Assembly (NCBI GenBank): GCA_009760855.2
Contig: WPIO01000001.1
Coordinates: 17,213,001-17,277,000, forward strand
Source: Cristatella mucedo
Lineage: Eukaryota > Bryozoa > Phylactolaemata > Cristatellidae
Length of the DNA stretch: 64,000 bases
Reading direction: 5' to 3'
A program made the position numbers and the translations under genes. This document shows, one piece after another, positions 33,821-47,200 of this stretch (position 1 is the stretch's first letter; each line of letters starts with the position of its first letter). Below the pieces are notes generated by a model. The model was given only the letters and a program-made list of their open reading frames with translations, had not been told where the DNA came from and did not search any database.

Positions 33821-36524
33821 TGCTTTTTTCTTACTGAGAGTAGCGCGACAATTCAAACAAAACCGCAAGTTTCCGAGCGGCGACTTCACAGCGAGATGGC
33901 TGCTCAATCGAGAGGAGTCTAGTTGAGAACATATGGAGCGAAATGCGTTCGGATTAGCGATGTGCACGCCCACCCAGAATACAACTGCACAACGCCTGGC
34001 GACACAGATGCCACGGAGCCAACTGTCTAGCAACTTCTGAGCCGAGAAAAGCTGTCCAGTTCTGCTGCAATTAGCAGCTCACTAGTTGCACAGCCCTCTT
34101 CCTAGCTCGGCGATTGTGCCTTTATCCGAAGCGAATAGTACCAAAGGACACCGGGTTTTGGCACAGTGCCATTCTTGAGCGATCGGCTGGCAGTTGGAGC
34201 TGGTTTGCCCAATGCTTAACCGACGGTGAGCGAAGAGTACAGGCTAGAGAGGATTTAGATGGAAGCCACGATGCCCAAAACACTATACCCGTGTCGCTGG
34301 TGCCACAATTTAAGCTGCGACATCTACCGTCTCTCTGGCGGAGTGCAATACTAAATCAGGCAAAACATGGTGTACTCTGGTTAATAACAGTCCACTCGCT
34401 CCTTTGAGGCCTGGGTATGCCAAGAAAGTAGGTCTGACTCAAGCATCGCTATTAAATACCGATGAACAGTCTTTCATCGCACAGTAAGGTGGGCTGCCAT
34501 CAGATCAGTTCTCGGAAGATTTGACCGCAAAGCAAGCTGCATCAGCGAGTCATCAAGCAGATGCTGCACTTCAAAGTTTTCTATTGCTCAAGCGAAGTGC
34601 TTTCGATGCACCTAAGGTAGACAGCAGTCTCCAAAGCACAACAAAGAAAACACGAGTCGGGTCATGGTGGCCAAGAAAGTGATTAGGGTAGAAGTACCGG
34701 CAGACCAGACCAAGACTGAAAGGTGCCGGCAGCAGGAGAGAATATATGTCATTGCACATCCAGTTCCACAGTCTAGTACTTTCATAGCAAAAGCCTCTTG
34801 TCACCAACACACGCTACCGAGTGGGGAACAAGGGACTAATGCTAATGCTAATGCCCTGGGAGGAGGCCGGAGCGGCTGAAGCATTTCAGCAGCTAGGTCT
34901 GGAGGACCAGCAGGCCTAGCATACTAACTAACAGAAGAACTGATCATAGACGTCTCTCCTAATCAGTCGGGCGCCACTGAAGCTTCTCTAACAAAGAGCA
35001 CAGTGACAGAATTGTTCGGATTTACAGACCAACCTAGCTAACCTAGCGGCTGCATTCTGAATCAACCTTTGAGGCTTAATGGCTTTTTCGATAGCCTTAC
35101 CAATGTAAAATTACAGCATTCTATCCTAGATTAGGGAAACCGTGGAGTTATTTAGCCATCACTGTACATAGCCCCTATTCCAGGACAGGACTGAACATGA
35201 AGTCAGGCTGTGACCATCGACTTCTGACTAAATAGCAGTGCCATTTTAATGATGAAGACCGGAACTTGGGCTCGCATCCATACGCGAGACCTGCTTAAAT
35301 CATCAAACAGTCTCAGCACATTGTATGTGCCATTCTCTCAGAACCGAGCCACGGGTCAGTATCCTAGAACAAGAGCCTGACCGGTAGCTGGCTCGACTTC
35401 GAACCCAGGTAGCTATCCGACTTGACAGAAGATCAAACTTGTCAAGTGCTTTCCCAAATCACATGCACTGACACAATTCGCGAAAAAATCAGATGCAAGT
35501 CAGTCGACCCTCATAGGTGCTTCCATCACCGAGTTTGTCGTACAACAAACTTACTATAAATTAAAACAGCAGCATCGTAAGTGGCTTGATTTTCGAGAGG
35601 TAAATTTGCTATAAGGTAATCAAGATATCACATGTAATTCCTGATCTAATTAATCCAGAGACAAAGCAGGCAGTTGTAGGTGTCTTTGAGTTTAAAAGCT
35701 CGGCCTGCCAACCTTTAGCCTGGTTTAGGCGGTGAATCTTGCTTCCTACCTATTCGAGTCTTCGGTGTATACGTCACCAAAACCGTAGGGGCTGTCCAGA
35801 CTTCGGGAAGAGTTGTCAAAGACTCAGCAGCCAAACCAGGCTCTACTTTTTCAGCCAAGACTTAGCAAGTGACCAATCATAGATGCCGTTCAGGCAGTGT
35901 CTACTGCGTTGCTTAGCAAGAAATGGCTGACGACTTTACCAGCGAATTCCTCAATGCATTCACTGAGTTCGGAGTTTAATAACCAGATTTTGAAGCCGCG
36001 AGTGCTAAAAGCTACATATAGCACACAGGTCGCATGCTACGGGTAATTGCGTTAGCGAAGCCTGGCCGTAGAGAAATGCTTTTGCTATACCATGAACGCT
36101 CAGTGGGCGGAGAAGTACGAAGCCAGACTTGAAGCAAGACTGCGGTATAGACCTCCTTAAAACCAGAAGACCATAGTAAGGGTCGAGTAGGTAAGACTCA
36201 AAACTCGCCGTCCAAACCATAGATTCGGATGGTACCCGGTTAGTGAACCGGCAGATTCCAGGTTGTATCACTAACAAAAATAAGTGTGCCGCATGTTTGA
36301 AACGAAAAACTGCTTTCGCACTTTGCGCTTGCTCTTTTGTCGTTACTAATATGTTCATGGTTCTTACATTTTGCAATTAAATTAACCTCAAGCTAGTGGT
36401 TCAACCAAACAGTAATGGAGACTCGGAAGTTGGCATTTTGTTATGGTTCTACACAACTCAAGTGTAAACCAGTCTGCAAAACGGACGTCTTATGGCTGAA
36501 CCACTTTGGTTACGACGACCATCA

Positions 36525-36525
<1 letters not shown>

Positions 36526-36580
<55 letters not shown>
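36526..36580. repeat. (TA)n microsatellite
   Basis: About 27 TA dinucleotides immediately precede a SINE family B copy and may be its expanded tail. Confidence 0.95.
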
Positions 36581-36705
36581 CACTAAGTGAACCTAACCTC
36601 TAGCCAGGCGATTTACAATATACAACCACGGGGCTCGAGCCCACAACCTTGGTAGTGAAAAGCGAGAGCCTTACCACCTGGGCCAAATCAGGCCGGCATT
36701 CACAT
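36580..36705 (-). repeat. SINE family B copy
   Basis: It contains GGGGCTCGAGCCCACAACCT (complement of the B-box region) and GAGCCTTACCACCTGGGCC (complement of the A-box region), with a LINE-like tail AGCCAGGCGATTTACAATAT. Confidence 0.7.
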
Positions 36706-38084
36706 TCAAACGGTGACAGCACTAAGAGCACGTCCTAAAACACAACCGAGACTGTCCACTTGTTGGTATCATTTTGGCAATGGGGCAAGGGGCTTGCTGT
36801 TCGGGCAGGCTCGTGCATGCTATCACCAAGAAAAGAGAAGCAGTTTCAAGGATAGCTCAGGTCATGTAGTGTAAATGATAACGATATAAACTAGCTACTA
36901 AGAACTAGCCGATCGAGCTGGTTAGTATCACTCCCAAAAAGTTCACTATTGAAACTTTTGATTGTGGGGAAAAATACTACAACAATATCCCTAACGCAAA
37001 GCTGCTTTTCGAGAGAGGAGCTTGGGGCGTAGGGGGAGTGCCGAACCGGTTATGCCTAAATTGAGAGCATACTCAGCAGTATAAAATATATTATAGTTCT
37101 TAAACTCGTTAGCAAAACACAAGAGACCGTGCAAAGTCTCTGGCGTGTGGGCGCTAAGCATTGTGCTGGCCCACGAGCATCACTCTGACTGTGCTGAGCT
37201 GACAACAGCCTGGAAGTTGCCTCCGATGTCGCCCTGCGTGGTGCTTTCTCGTCGCGAAGAAAAAAAGTAGTTGCCATGACTTGAAGATCACTAACTCATT
37301 CGGTGTCAATGCTTGGCATTACTGAGCACGTCTCAGCAGTGCAGTGACGAGCATAGACTCCTTGGGCATTCAGTTGGTCTTTTTGCCATTAACAGCCATC
37401 CCATAGTTTGAGCTTCTCTCTGCCTCGGTCAAGGCAATCATATGTCTGGCTAAAAGTATTCCTACAAGACAATACACTGATACGCTTGCGGCCATCACAG
37501 ACGGAAGACCAGCTGCTGCCTGCTTGGTGCTATGTGGCCTGCCGAGAATCGGCCAGGTAAGGCGACAGCAAGGCTGGTAAGGTAGAGGCCATGCAAGGCT
37601 AGTCATGTGGAGGCCAGGCAAGGCTGGTCACGCCTCTGAGCCAGTGCTTGCCAGAGCTTCTTGGAGGTTACTTCTATTGAAAAATAACTTCGGCTCACGG
37701 ACGGGGAATTTTTCAACTCACGTCGACAGGATCCGTTGCACTACACTCTTCCGTGTATCCCCCTCATCAATAGCTGCTACCAGCTTAACCAGTACAAAAT
37801 AATCAGAACATCCGTGTCTCGACGGCCTCTTCTGGGCCAAGTTTAGCATTTTATGAATTTGGCTTCGTTTACTCGTCGGACTAGACACGGCACACTAGAG
37901 CAAAAGCAGTGCCAAATCAATTACTTTCATTCTACAAGCGATTACAGTACACAGCCAGCCCGCTGCTGAAGAAGCCCTGTGAGTTTTTATTTGATGGCCA
38001 TTAACCAGAAAGATACATGATGCTACCAAGAGGTCGGCAACTCACACGGGCTGCTCAGAAAAAGCAAATAAGTACGGACCAAAT

Positions 38085-38435
38085 AGCAGTTGGTATGCAG
38101 CAAAAATCTGGAACTCGCTTTCGGCTTCTGTCACCGCCATGATGACATTTAATCATTCAAGAGTCTGCTAAGCACACGCCAGTTCTGCTTAACTTTCAAG
38201 GCTCTCCAGTCAACTTTATCTTCTTTGTTTCTTTGTGCTTACCTGCATGATTCACCAAACGCTACTAAACCCAGCATCTACTACACAGTGGCTTTGATTG
38301 CACGACTTCAAATGATTTCATGCATGTCATTGTCGCCTGTTGGATGCTACATTTGTAGCGATTTGTAAACGTGCTTGGACAGAGATTTGGTTCTCTCAGG
38401 GTGCTATACAAACGATTATTTTTATTATTATTGGA
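38085..38435 (+). mobile_element. LINE 3' fragment
   Basis: It parallels the 3' untranslated end of the LINE family. A TCTGGAACTCGCTTTCGGC region comes first, then CTTGGACAGAGATTTGGTTC, TCTCAGGGTGCTATACAAAC and ATTATTTTTATTATTATT. Confidence 0.7.
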
Positions 38436-38689
38436 AGCTTTGTGAGTAGCCACTGAAGGCTAAGTGAATTCCTGTTGTGACAGTCCGGTAGCATCAATCA
38501 CATCGCATTATCTACATCAGGCTAGAGCTGAAGCCAAATATCCTGCTTCTTGTCCGTGTAGTGGCTTAAGCCAACAGCTATGCTAAGCTTTGTCGTGTGA
38601 CCCGTGACCACGTACATAACCGAGTGGCTTCATACCCTTGTGCATGCTCTTCTGACGATCGAACCAAACAAAAATTTGGAATTAAGACC

Positions 38690-39001
38690 ATGCAAAACTT
38701 GCGATCCACATTTAAAAGAAATTTAAAAAGCCCCTATTTATGACAACATTTAGTGGGTCCCTGTGATTTGTCCTTTATGTGTTATGCGTGCTGACACTGC
38801 AGGCTGCCACTAACCACACTTGCATGTTGACCCTGTGCATGTCACCACTAACCATGTTGTTTATGCTGTTTATCAAGCATGATACAACTCACCAGTCGAT
38901 CCGTGTTTCCTTTAGAGCAAATGTAAAGCACCTAGAAAGAGATTGAGTTCTCTGAGGGCGCTTTATCAAGTGTATTATTACTATTATTATTATTACTATC
39001 A
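38690..39001 (+). mobile_element. LINE 3' fragment
   Basis: It contains AGTGGGTCCCTGTGATTTGT, GTGCTGACACTG, then AGCACCTAGAAAGAGATTGA, GTTCTCTGAGGGCGCTTTAT and CAAGTGTATTATTACTATT. It closely matches the 3' ends at 43,316 and 62,425 read in the opposite orientation. Confidence 0.85.
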
Positions 39002-40111
39002 TCCAATAAACAGCACCAGCAGCAGCTTTCCTCCGAGGTCCAATCTGTGACTCAACAATGTCCTCCTATTTATGATTGAATCGCACGAATGCAGTGCGAT
39101 CTGTTTTGTTTCCCAACTGTCAAAGTAGTTAGCTAGTTTTTTTTATTTTCGAATCGTAGGTGATCTATAGAAATCCCAATCAAAGAAGCCGACCGTCCGA
39201 TACCCAGCCTCAAAAGCATTGCCGACGTAACTGCTTAAGCTTGCTGCACTTCGGAGCGCTTAAGTGACACTAGCTCCCTATCTTCTGTATGTCTCCACCA
39301 CGACCCGGCCTTTGTAAGGGGGTGGAACGTATCTGCTTCAAAAGCCAACCAAGTTTTCATTTTTTTTAAGTGAAAGAGCAGATTTAACACCAGGTTCCTT
39401 ATAACGAGGCCAGAGTCGGAGTATATATTATTTTAAAAAATGGTCCTTAGGAAAACCTTTTTTGTGAGTTTATAAGAGAATCGAACGCCTCAACTGCCCT
39501 GTAGAGCAGTTTGAGTGATTCACACTCGAATTAAACGATCCACCGAACTCAGTAACATACACGAAGACATGCTTCGGCTTTTTTAAATAGAAGTCGCTTA
39601 GTGAAAAATAACCGTTTTCTTTGGACGTTCCGAACAGCCAGAACCTAGCCACAAGATGGTCGACGATGCAATCAAGGTTTGCTGTCCTAAGAGTCGGCCT
39701 ACTGCAAGAGCCTGCCTGTGGGCCACAGCTCGGCTTGGGCAATAAGCAAGAAGCTACCGTCCTGGGTTAGCAAGTTATAAGCTAGTATGAAAACCGTAGT
39801 GCGCCTACACTTGAGACATAGAACTAACAGGACATAACGAAAACCGATGCCTACTGTCAAAACACCAAGCATCCCATGCTCATTAGCATAGAAAAAACAA
39901 ATAAACACGATTTGTGTAGTAGATATGCTACAGCTCAGTCATCCGGCACTGGTCGCCTGACCCAGGTCCGTGCCGAGCCTCACACGACTGAGCAAACCAG
40001 GCCTCTCCAAAAGCATAAGATCGACAGCATAGGCTCACTATTGATTGCAATTTTAGAGGAACCAGCCATAGATGAGTGGCTATAAGGTTGATATTCATGC
40101 TGCCACGGCAT

Positions 40112-40250
40112 TGGCCTTGGATGGCAGACCAGCGGTTAACGTGCAGGCTCCTCAACATCCAGGTGGTTAGTTCCAGTCTGGAAGCAGGCAATCCTTTGTT
40201 GTCTGCTGCAAGTGGCATGACAGTCACTAAAGCTCTTCTACAGCTAAGCA
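40112..40250 (+). repeat. Diverged SINE family A copy
   Basis: GATGGCAGACCAGCGGTTAA (A-box-like) is followed by GTGGTTAGTTCCAGTCTGGA, TGCTGCAAGTGGCATGACAG and AAAGCTCTTCTACAGCT. The order matches family A, but divergence is high. Confidence 0.5.
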
Positions 40251-41080
40251 GATGGGGCAATCGAATCAGCCAACCGTGACGAGGAGACTCGTCATGATCC
40301 GGCTTCCTTTACAGAACAGTCAGGAGGCAGCTATCCATGACTTTCAGCAGCTAGCATGCCACAACGTTTTCAGGATTCCTACGAGAGGAAATAGGGTAAA
40401 TCCTGTTACATTTCCTCCAAGAATGAGCCAGCCAAGAAGACAGGGTCCCATCCGGTGAATCAGCAAGCATACAAGATCCAGAAAGCTTTTTCGATGGGTC
40501 CGATATTTCTCTACAAATAAGACGTCTAGCTACACTGACGAACAAATGAATATAATGTAATGCCAAGTCTGTAACTCCACAATGCCGCAAAGACTAAATT
40601 GGTGTTACGGAGGAGAGTTTTCAATAGCTCCCTAAAAGCCTAATCAGCTTTCGGTGAGCACACGGTAACCAACAGAATTCGTGGATCACGGTAATTCCGA
40701 ACCTGAATCTCTGTTTAAAGCAGTTCATTATTTTTAAAGCTTGCTTGACCTTGAATTTACCTCACTATCAGGAGTCAACTTGTGGTCAACTTTGGTTGGA
40801 CCACCAAATTTTCCTAGCTGGATTGATTACAGGCGTACAGTTTCAAGTTCTCCAATCAGTTCATTTTTCTAAGCAAATGTTTCACGAAAATCGCGCAAAA
40901 AAGTCTACTTCCCCTTCACTCCCGAAAAGTGGTGCCATGGTGCATTAGGGGTAGCTAGTAGGAAATAGACCCACAGCAAGGCACACAGGGAAGAGAAAGG
41001 AAATGGAGGACGCAACAGTTGCAACCCAGGCTCGATTCATGCCACCGAAGCAGCTTATGCTGCCATTCTCTGGGACTCAC

Positions 41081-41282
41081 CTGCAGTCGTGACGATCACG
41101 AGCGTGGCCAGGTGGAACAGCGATCCGTACAGCACGATGTGAGCCATCCAGGCACCGAGCGGCAGCAAGCTGAGCACGGCGCTCACGACCCACGCTGCCA
41201 GGTCCGTGCGGCGTCGCTGCAGCCGCAGCCGCTGCTGCCCGCCGAAATGGCCGTCACGAACGAACTCATCGAAGCCGGCATC
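41081..41282 (-). CDS. AGPAT3/4: AGPAT-like exon 7: C-terminal membrane region
   Basis: After TTGTAG the frame reads [20 protein letters not shown], then a long hydrophobic region with [20 protein letters not shown] and [13 protein letters not shown], equivalent to the paired C-terminal membrane helices of AGPAT3. The donor GCAG|GTGAGT leaves phase 1. Without splicing, the frame would stop after eight more codons at 41,055-41,057. Confidence 0.85.
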
Positions 41283-44200
41283 CTACAAGAAGCCGAGCAG
41301 TGAACAATCGTTACTTAGCACGACAAGCACGGGCGCCGACTGAGAGATGGCAACAGCGCAACGGTAGGGGCCGCTGCATGCAGGCGCTCAGGCCTCTGCA
41401 GACTTCCTACAAATCACGACTTTAATAATAATAATAATAATGCACTTGATAAAGCGCCCTCAGAGAACTCAATCTCTCTCTAGGCGCTTTACATTTGCTG
41501 CGGAGACTTTCTCCTTTACATACGAGTTCGGCCCTTTTATAATGTTCACTCCCCTCCACTGGATGCTGGCGCCATGCTGGATGACAAGAGCACTTCTTTG
41601 AACATATCACCAGCTATTCGAAGCTAGTGCCTGAGGCAATCTAAGGGCATCGACAGAATCTCAAAGATATCAGCGGCAAAACTAAGACTGCCTTCCACGC
41701 TAGGCAGTACCGATCAAGAAGTCACAAGCGCTGTAAAAACCTAGCAAGCAAAATCTGAAAAAATCAGTAGACACCCCAGTGTTCAGTCTGCTCCCAAGGT
41801 GAGTCTGGATATGATCAGCAAGCTGTCACTTGATAGGCGACACGAGACAGCTGCAAGGTCGCAAATGACAACATCGGACAAGCCCGGGTAAGCTCAAAGA
41901 CTATCCTGCTCATGGGCATGAGCTGACCCTTCTTTCGAAGCATGCCCTCTGTGAAGTGAATCTCTTTCTAGGCACTTTAAAAAAAGACTAGCTGATTTAA
42001 CAGCCTCTTTTTGTATAGCGACAGAAGAGCATTTACGGCTATCACCACAGCTTGCAGCAGTGATAAATGGATCGCCCACCGCAGGATTCGAACCCACGAC
42101 CTCGGGGCCGAGGTCGTGAAAAGCAACCGCCTTACCCAGTGGGCCATTACGGCTCACCTAACTTTACAGATGCTGTATAGAAGGTATTACGAAATGATGG
42201 AGGGCAACATCTGCAGGCAGCAGGCATAGCTTAAGCAAGTACATGCACACGAAGAAAAAACTCACGAGGATGAAAATTTTAAGTTAGCCCTGTGACGACA
42301 ACGGCACCGGTGATATAGAGGCAGTGATGACATTCAGACGTGCAACATATGTGTGCAGTTAATAACGTCGTCAGAAAATGCTTGTTTTAACAGATTCGAT
42401 CAAAAATGGCCGCGCTTATAAACAGCTGGAGCTGCACCAGCAAAGCCTATTAGATATGAATCCACGAGGAACAAGTCAGGGAAGGTTTGAAATACGAGTC
42501 CAAGTCAACGAGCGCTAGACTCGAGCACCGAGCGGAGGCACGAACAAAAAAGTCAGATCGCAAGCATCGCTTTTGTGGAATGATTCACTGCAGTAGCTTC
42601 CTGGCATCCTACATATGACATACATTGGACATTTAAAACGAATTAGCGATTCCTCTGTGATAGACCTCTGCTTTAAAGGAGAGATTTTCACTGTGCATTC
42701 TAGCGACTCTGATAAAAAAATTCTACTTAACTTCTATCCTTACACGTTTCAAGCAGCTTCGAGCTTTACCAGCTATGCATTAGCTTGCAAAGCTGCAACC
42801 AAGTGGCTTTTTTCTTTGATTGCGTTTGAGCCTGCTGATCCAATAGATTGGTCCCTTGCTAAAAGGTCTTTAAGCCTTCAGGGTCGGCCAAGGAATCAGT
42901 TCTACCACAGACCGATGGCTTCACTCGCAGCCTGCTCTATCAGCCAAGCGATTAGCTGCACCTTCGGCTTGATTGCTAACCCTTCTCAGCGAACGCTCCG
43001 ATTCAGCCAACTCTGGCAATAGAGCTATCTCCTATGATTCTCAGCTGGTAGATTGACTAGACTCCGGCTACCATTTGTAGCTACTTTGCTCTTTCCTAGA
43101 CACGTTTCTTACGACTGGTCTGCTTTTGGATTTTCTTTGAAAAACAGGTAGTGTGTTAACAGCCCTGGTTTAATGGTTTTATTTAGCCACTATTAGGATA
43201 CACACAGCAGTCTATACGTATACAATGCACACATGGCACGTATGCCGGCTTACATTATACATGCTAAACTGTATGCATAAAGTTTCTACATAAATGCACA
43301 TATAAATATACATATGTAATAACAATAATAATGCACTTGATATAGCGACCCCGGATAACTCCATCTCTTTCTAGGCGCTTTACATTTGCTGCAAAGGGAA
43401 ACGCGATTGAATAGTGAGTAATATCATGCTTGATAAACAACATGTATAACATGGTTAGGGGTGACATGCACAGGGTCAGCATGTAAATGTGGTTATTGGC
43501 AGCATGCACAGTGTCAGCACGCATAAGCACATCAAGGACGAATCACAGGGACCCACTAAAAGCTGTCTAAATAGGTGTGTTTTTAAGTTCTTTTAGATAC
43601 GGTCAAGTCTGGAGGTGTTCTAACGAAAGTCGGAAAGGAGTTCCAGGCTTTGGGACCATACGAACTACATGCACGGTCTCCAAATGGTTTGAGGTTTGTA
43701 CAAGGTATTGGTAAACTGTTGGATTCCGAAAAGCAGGTGGTACGATGCTTGGCCTGGTGGGGGAGGAGATCTGAGAGAAAGACTGGAGCCAGAGAATGAA
43801 GTGACCTAAAAGTGAGCGACAAAACCTTGAAGTCAATCCGTTGCTTGACTGGTAGCCAGTGCAGGTCGGCGAGAAGTGGTGCGATGTGGCAACTTCGACA
43901 GACAAGTCTAGCTGCAGAGTTTTGCACCAGCTGTAATCGCCTGATTGCACATGCCGGTGGGCCAGCAAGCAGTGAGTTACATAAGTCGAGATGGGATGTC
44001 ACAAATGCATGGACCATCTTAGACGTGGTATCCTTACCTAAACAAGCCCAAATTTTAGCAATGCTATGTAGCTGAAAGTAGGCAGACTTGATTGTGGAGC
44101 TGATGTGTTCGTCTAACGAGAGGTCACTTTGGAACATGACACCTAGATTTCGAGCTGATTCAACGGGAGATATATTTTGAGCGTCAGCCTTTTTAATTTG

Positions 44201-47200
44201 TGAAGCACACTGGGTTTGCCCATAACTAGTAAGTTAGTTTTATCATCGTTTAGTTTTAGAACATTTGCTGCCATCCATGTGCGGATGTCATCAATATATT
44301 CTGCAAGTGAGTTGAGAGAATTCGAGGTGCTCGAAGGCTGGGAGGGATCAAATCAAAGGTACAACTGGGTGTCATTTGCATAGAAGTGAAAGCCTAGATT
44401 GTGCATGGCAATCACATCAGTAAGAGGGAGAGTATAAACCGTGAAAAGAACCGGACCTAGCACGGAGCCCTGAGGTACCCCATATTTCAGAGGTACGTCG
44501 GATGATCTTTGTCCATTCATGTCCAATACTCTGGAGTCTCCCACTGAGATAGGACCTGATCCATTGCAGAGCTGTGCCAGTGATGCCCAGGCGAGATGAG
44601 AGGTGCTCTAGAAGAACTTTGTGATTGATAGCATCAAAAGCTGCCGAAAGATCGAGCAAAACAAGCAGAGACACTCTACCTATGTCTGCATTCCTAAGTA
44701 GGTTGTTGTACTCTAAAGCAATGCTGACTTTGTGGAGCGATTAGCTCTAAAGCCAGACAGGAACTTACTAGCAAGGTTTGAAGTTTCAATATGAGTTTAG
44801 CTGGTCTGCCACGACCCGCTCCAGTGTCTTTGGTAGGAATGGTAGAAGCGAGACTGGGCGGTATACATTCATTCATATACATTCATTTATATTTATATAT
44901 ACATCCAAACTCAGTATATGTACATGCATAGAGCACTAATAATACACTCTCAGGGCAGATTGTATTCAGGCACCCCGAAGATGGTTAGTTCCAATAAGTT
45001 TTTGTAGGCTGAGGTTAAAAATGCACCTTGCACTGTGTAGTAGGAACAGGGAATACTTATGAAGCAAGAAAAGGTGAACCAGCAATCGCAACCTCCATAA
45101 CGATTAAGCCTAGAGAATAAGCTTGCTTAGCACTGAACACGACTTGAGATGCAGAATCCGACACCACTGGGGATATTCTGGTTCAATAATTAAACTGCAC
45201 TGTAAGCACAACAGCTCTTGGGCGACGTGCAGTCGATGCTGGTTTAGATTTGAGGCTGCCATCTTCTTGAAGCTACCAGAAGCATGATCAGAGTCTCACT
45301 TTAGGTATTCATGGCCTAACCATGGCAATATTTAGGACTTGTTAGGGCTCTACAATTCAGGAAAGGATCTATTTTCGAATTCTTTATTAAGAGAACTGAA
45401 TAGCATTTTATCGTGAGCCCATAGGGTGTTTGACATCTTAGTACAAGCGAGGTAAGCAGTAAAATATCGGAAGGATCATACCAAGATACACACAAAGCCA
45501 AGATACACAAAAGCCAACTGCCAGGCTCAAATAGAATCAAATGTTGCTGATAGAGCATGTGGTGTTGTAAGAAACTAAAGTCGATGCTCTTATTTGCAGC
45601 ATGCTTCTCCAGCATGCAGATTTAAGTAATTACATCATAAGTTATCTATTAATTATAATACAACATTTGAATAGCAACGTAAGAGAACTATATTTCTTTC
45701 TAGGCATTTCACACATGCTATAAAACTAGCATGCTAATGGTTAGCAAAAAGTGCATAATGCAAGCATACGTAGCCATATAAAGGACAACTCACACGGACT
45801 CAGAAAAAATGCTGCTGTGACCGGCTGGTTAATTTTAGCTTCTTCTCGGATGTCCCAAGTCGGGGGAGGGGGTGCATAGCAATTCCAGGCTAAAGATGCA
45901 CTGGAACTGTAGGCACGTCACTGAAATATTGAGAATGGTTGGAGACATAGCTTAATGACTCGAAGTCAGAGGAGCAGCCGGTTAGAGCAGATGCCTGCTA
46001 GTATTTCGTAAAGATAAACCCAATCAGAAGGGTAAAGAAGCCTAAAAGTGAGTGACAGCGCCTCTTCGGTCCATGTGCTGCTCGATGGCAAGCCATTGTG
46101 TACCGGCAATCGGTGGCATACTGCTGCAGTAGTGACGTTAGCGATAGGCAAGCCAAGCTGATGGGCTTTGCACCACGGAAAATCATCTGACAACTAGCTT
46201 TGCTAGATATCCACAAATCTAGTCGAACCCGAATGCTAGCTAAAACCGATAGACACGAGTGCCTTTTTCGAGCAAGAAGTTAATGCCAGAGAAGCATCGG
46301 GGAGAAACTTGAATCAGACTAAAAAGATGCAGATCCTAATAGGTTTATTGTAACTGGTTTAATTAATTCATAATATATTTCATTAGATCACAAAGTAGGT
46401 TGAGATATGAGTAACAGTTTAAGAAAGCTCTTCAGTTTAGTAATGTATCCAAAAAAACGCAGTTGTCCTATTTTATTCCTAACGGGGGGGCGGGTGGTGG
46501 TCTTTCAAGATATATTTACATGATTCAACATTTGAACGACCAATTACCCAACTTCTTTGCACATTATGCTCTTAGATGGTCGTGGCCAAAAACATCTGAT
46601 GATCTTTCTAGCTGGAGAGACTGCCACACAAAAGTCGTATTATGTAAATGTAGTTTCATGTCGAGAAACACTTCAGCCCAGGTCAAGCCCATTGCAAAAC
46701 AGCAGCAAAATTAGACAGACCATAACTCGGCCACCACCAACAGTAGGATGTTTTTCTGCAAGGCCGAACTTGCTGATCGATCGAGTACATCTTGGTGTGC
46801 AGTGGTGATGCAGTGCCAGCAATGCACCTCACAAAAACCGCGACTATATCAGATGCCTGAGTGACAAAAAAATCTGACTTTGAGCATGGGTGCATGCAAA
46901 TCGAGGTGGTGGCACGCAACATTTGATCCAGGCATTACTTCCCACTAAAACTCCAATCTTGAGGTGGCCATCTGCTGATCTGGAGTTGGTCGCGTACTTT
47001 CCATGTTTGCGTTTAATTGATAGTGAACTTCATGAGGCTGGATTTCTTGGCGGCTGCAGGTAACAGCGGCACACGACAGAAGTACACAGCTCAACCTGCC
47101 CAACCTATGCTGTGTAACGCCTTCTTTCCTTAACAGCAGTGCCAGGCCTGCAGCTTCCCTTTGCACGGTGGAGGAGGGGTTGTAGACGCAGATGCGGGTG

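Larger units (their letters stand above)
33821..41054. other. Spacer between two convergent genes
   Basis: Apart from the repeats listed separately (TA run 36,526, SINE 36,580, LINE pieces 38,085-39,000, SINE 40,112) I see no gene. The missing last exon of the acyltransferase should lie here on the - strand but was not identified. Segments 33,900-36,500 and 39,000-40,100 hold nothing I can name. Confidence 0.45.

Noticed and set aside
36005..36376. 123-codon - strand frame in the intergenic spacer, considered as the missing acyltransferase exon
   Set aside because: The sequence does not resemble the AGPAT C-terminus and no suitable acceptor in the needed phase was seen.
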